Below are positions 61,101 through 64,000 of a stretch of 64,000 nt of DNA, one piece after another. This DNA is from Zygnema cylindricum (Eukaryota > Streptophyta > Zygnematophyceae > Zygnematales > Zygnemataceae). Made by a program: the position numbers and the translations under genes. A model generated the notes under the pieces. It worked only from the letters and a program-made list of their open reading frames with translations, made no database searches and had not been told where the DNA came from. Numbering within the stretch: the stretch's first letter is position 1; every line of letters starts with the position of its first letter. The stretch is taken from the NCBI GenBank assembly GCA_037447655.1, contig JBBHKE010000159.1:276041-340040 (forward strand). The letters run 5' to 3'.

Positions 61101-63952
61101 TATCCTTTTTGCATTTTTGGCTGGTGGGTGATTTTTTTTTCAGCGACCTGTGTCTAACGGTTCGGGAAGTTTTGAAAGTAACGGCCTTCTGCAGCCACAC
61201 AGGTTAGTGATTGACTTGGACCATGTGTCTAGCATGAAGCAAGATATTTTCTTTGATGACAATGTTTAAAATTTTCTTTCAGCTGACTAATTAAGATCCT
61301 GGCAGTGCATGTTATGATTGTTATTGTTGCAGACTCAGGAGAATCTTTTCAGTGCATTTCTTGGAAAGGATCTCCCTTGGCATTTGAAAATCGTTCTCAT
61401 GACTTTCTCTGGCTACCAGTGAGACAACCCCTAGGTTATGATGTCTCACAATGTTGGTATAATCTCTTTGCATTCGTCTGTCTTTTATACAGCTTGCCGT
61501 ACAGTGAAAAGATGGACGATGGTGAGGAGGAGGCAGAATCAGAAGTTGACGACGGTGAAGAGTCTCGAATAGCGAGAGCGATGGAACTTCGTAGGTTAGC
61601 GGAGGTTGAAGCAGAGGAAAGACAATTAGTTCAGGCGCTCGAAAAACAACGTCGTGCAGAGGAACAAGCAAAATTACAGCGTCTGGCACAACTGGGAGCC
61701 ATGGAACAGAACACTAATAATGGTTCATATGCCAGCATTGACCCGGCTGATATGGCTTATCTGCGAGAGCTTGAACAGGCTTGTGAGGAGAGCAGGCTTG
61801 CTGGGCCATCTGATGGTATGGACAGACGAATAATGTTTAATGAACATGGAAATTTAAAATGAGCCGCCTGTAATTGGCAGGCAATTAAACGTTGCAATCT
61901 AACATGAGCCCCTATAAATGCGAGGGAATTAAGCATTGCAATAAAAAATTAGCCCCTCAGGGAATTGAACGAACCCCTATATTTGCCAGGGAATTGATTT
62001 TAATTTAGAATGGACCCCAGAATATTTAACAGGGAAGTGAACACTGCAGTTTAAAATGAACCCTTGCTGAAAAAAAAGTTTGGATCAGGGCAAATCATGA
62101 CCTCTGCATGAGAGGGGACGATTATGGCTATATTTGGAAAAATGTGTCGGGAGGGGGCACTGGTGATGACGTAAAGGGGAAGACGTCCCAGATTTTATGC
62201 TGTGTTGTATCGCCAGAGAAGTAGTTGCACCCAAGCTGTACCTTTTTATGGATGGTAAAGTGGCAGATGGGGAGAGTAAAATGATTTATTTTTTATTTTT
62301 TAAAGTAGGTAAGCATTTCTGGATGGACGTGAGTCATGGAGCAGATTGGCCAAACCTTTCTGTTGAAGAATTGACTTTTTGTGGGGTGAATATAAAAACT
62401 TATAGAATCTGTGAAACTCTTATGGAAATTTGGTTGGAAAAGTGTAGATAATTGAATGCTGATTTTGGGAACGTATTTTTTAAGTTTACAGGAGTTGGAG
62501 TTTCTGTTCTGAATGGAAATTGTGTTTATGTCGCAGATATGATCGCAGGTATGCCAGCTCAGCAGATTTCGACTGGCTTAGTTTCACATTCGAAAGATGT
62601 CAAATGTCAATCAGGAAAGCCAACATCACCAGCGGTCATGGTGCCATTGACGTCTTCTTACATAGAAAAGACAGTTTCTGCTATAAATTCCAATGGTGTT
62701 GTGCACACAGGTATATGTTTATCTACTAAAGAGTTTGTGCTCATGTCTTGTTGAATTCGTTTTTGTTGCATTTTGTTCTTGGATAGATGTCTAATTCATC
62801 TGGTGTTGGCATCATGAAAACTGTGTTTGCTAATTTTGTGTTGGGATAAAACTTACATGGGAAGAGGACATTTTTATGTGGTGCAGAATTTGATGATATT
62901 GCGCTTTCAGATTCCCAAAATCGTGACTCATATACAGGACAGGCATTGGAGTTGGAGGAAGATGAAGTCAAGTTTCAAGCAGACTTAGAGCAAGCTATGC
63001 TTCAAAGTCTAGGTGAGTTATTATGTCTGTGTGAGCAATTGGGAGAAATATTCCGTATAACAATTTAAGGGATAGTAACTGTACGAGTATTTTTGCTTCT
63101 GCGACAGAATTGAGAAGCAAATGGTTTTTGTGATGTGTGTGAACTGTATATCCAATATTCGGCTGTGACGCTATTGTTATTTATTTAGGTTTCCGAATGA
63201 CTATATTTCAATATGTGCAGTACAGAAAGTACTGAAAGTACCGTATCTGGTGGTCGGTAAGAAATGGTTATCCATATATTTACGCCCAGACATTGTGCCC
63301 TGATTTTGCTGGCTCACTAATTTGTCCTTTTAACCTGCTAACCGTAATTTTTGCGCTCATGAACTTGAATTATGTGTACTTTAGTCCCTTAATTCGTGGC
63401 GTACCTTCTTTTAAAGTACTTACTGATTTTTTGTATACCGGCCCGATAATCTGTCCGATACTACTCCGGTGTTCATTATTGAGTATCTCAAAATTCCCGA
63501 TTACCTAGTAGAACTGCTTTGTCAGCGTTTGATTGTGAACTCTCGCATTACCTTCACCGGAATAGTCATTCAGCTTTTGGTTTAAACAGAATCATAAGAA
63601 ATAGTGACATGGAAATTTGAGATGCCATTGCTTTTTGAATATTATGAGCCGTGTGGAGGTCTAATTTCAGTGTGCTTTTCTGAAATGAGCAGATGACGCC
63701 AATAAGCCACTTCGCCCTCGACACAATCGACATCGACCTGGACTTGTCTCAATTTCTGATAATGCGGATTTGCCAAATTTGACAAAGACAAATATTGGCA
63801 GTGGGAACCTAAGCATAATTCCTGTCACATCACGGGAAAGTTTATCTGATCTCGAGGGAACCGATCCAGCTGGACTCAAGCTGGATGAAGCTGGGAAAGG
63901 ATTGCAAAATGAAGTGGGCCAATACAATTGCTTCCTCAATGTTGTCATTCAG
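55185..63952 (+). CDS. Ubiquitin carboxyl-terminal hydrolase-related protein (DUF627/DUF629/UCH), 3' end beyond window
   Basis: Ten in-phase GT-AG exons: 55185-55832, 57462-59747, 59958-60080, 60220-60348, 60462-60641, 61144-61202, 61493-61815, 62537-62710, 62887-63012 and 63693-63952. Together they give 1436 codons so far; the Arabidopsis relatives reach about 1600. Residues 1-216 (exon 1) match DUF627, with TPR-like helices (KAMKALKVGNSSKAMKLM). Exon 2 (217-978) carries KERREEIEVRVAAARLLQQ and a C2H2-like finger, FWVCCNCGEKFTDNQEHVAH, near residue 376. The DUF629 region follows, with FNPSPMYIRFLNPTQLE-type blocks. Exons 7-9 have charged helices (ALEKQRRAEEQAKLQ, VKFQADLEQAMLQSL). Exon 10 ends with the UCH Cys box GLQNEVGQYNCFLNVVIQ, two residues longer than in classic USPs but with Cys present. 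The His box lies outside, so activity cannot be judged. Exon 6 to 7 joining is the least certain junction. Confidence 0.9.
57108..57232 (+). repeat. CT/C microsatellite in intron 1
   Basis: CTTGCTTGCTTG followed by TCTCTC and C runs of up to 12, in the 1.6-kb first intron of the UCH-related gene, about 230 bases before exon 2. The rest of that intron is AT-rich with no recognised element. Confidence 0.85.
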
Positions 63953-64000
63953 GTATTTTTCCAAAGAGAGAATACCATCCCACCGTATATGATTTGGACA
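63953..64000 (+). other. Start of intron 10
   Basis: Begins GTATTTTTCC directly after the Cys box; the window ends inside this intron. Confidence 0.7.

Noticed and set aside
62197-62451. An 84-codon frame between exons 7 and 8 of the UCH-related gene
   Set aside because: Flanking exons join in phase without it and it shows no family similarity.

Overview
The window is nuclear DNA of a green plant in the streptophyte lineage. It has spliced genes with GT-AG introns of about 0.1 to 1.6 kb, two plastid-targeted proteins typical of plants, a plant-specific ubiquitin-hydrolase-related protein, and a large load of plant-type DNA transposons. I cannot fix the clade. The plastid PII protein keeps a C-terminal extension like that of the glutamine-sensing algal and land-plant proteins, and long introns with heavy MITE content argue against a compact algal genome. 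A non-seed land plant or a charophyte would fit.

The left third (1-15.4 kb) is almost entirely repeats. It holds a decayed non-LTR retrotransposon on the minus strand (2.04-4.79 kb). It also holds Tourist-like MITEs with TTA/TAA target duplications, a large fold-back element with TA ends (8.6-10.2 kb), three AT arrays set in hairpin-prone spacers (7.1-7.8 kb), and two hAT-type MITEs with 8-bp target duplications (12.8-13.8 kb).

From 15.4 to 20.5 kb a minus-strand gene of at least five exons encodes a conserved plant protein that I cannot name, with a long acidic segment. From 21.8 to 37.2 kb lies a large repeat landscape. A segment of about 3.4-3.7 kb is present twice (21.8-25.6 and 33.8-37.2 kb). 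Between the copies are about 3 kb of pyrimidine-rich satellite, a degraded PIF/Harbinger transposon carrying both its SANT/Myb-like gene and its DDE transposase, and a 10-base assembly gap.

The most interesting gene is at 37.2-46.0 kb: plastid PII (GLB1), seven exons, 214 codons. The promoter region, exon 1, intron 1, exon 2 and most of intron 2 are duplicated in tandem upstream. The upstream copy stops just before exon 3, but its two exons are open, keep their splice sites, and differ from the downstream exons almost only at synonymous positions. By phase they could splice into the shared exon 3. A hAT MITE has inserted into the downstream copy since the duplication.

The right end holds a complete eight-exon minus-strand gene for the thylakoid lumenal 15-kDa pentapeptide-repeat protein (49.7-52.65 kb) and a plus-strand gene running off the window (55.2-64 kb). 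The latter encodes the DUF627/DUF629/UCH ubiquitin-hydrolase-related protein. The genes do not form an operon or pathway; two act in the plastid (nitrogen/carbon signalling and the thylakoid lumen) and one probably acts in ubiquitin biology. I found no clearly new multi-gene system. The main leads are the partial PII duplication, paralogous filled and empty transposon sites, and a retroelement whose C-terminus looks like a restriction-type endonuclease.
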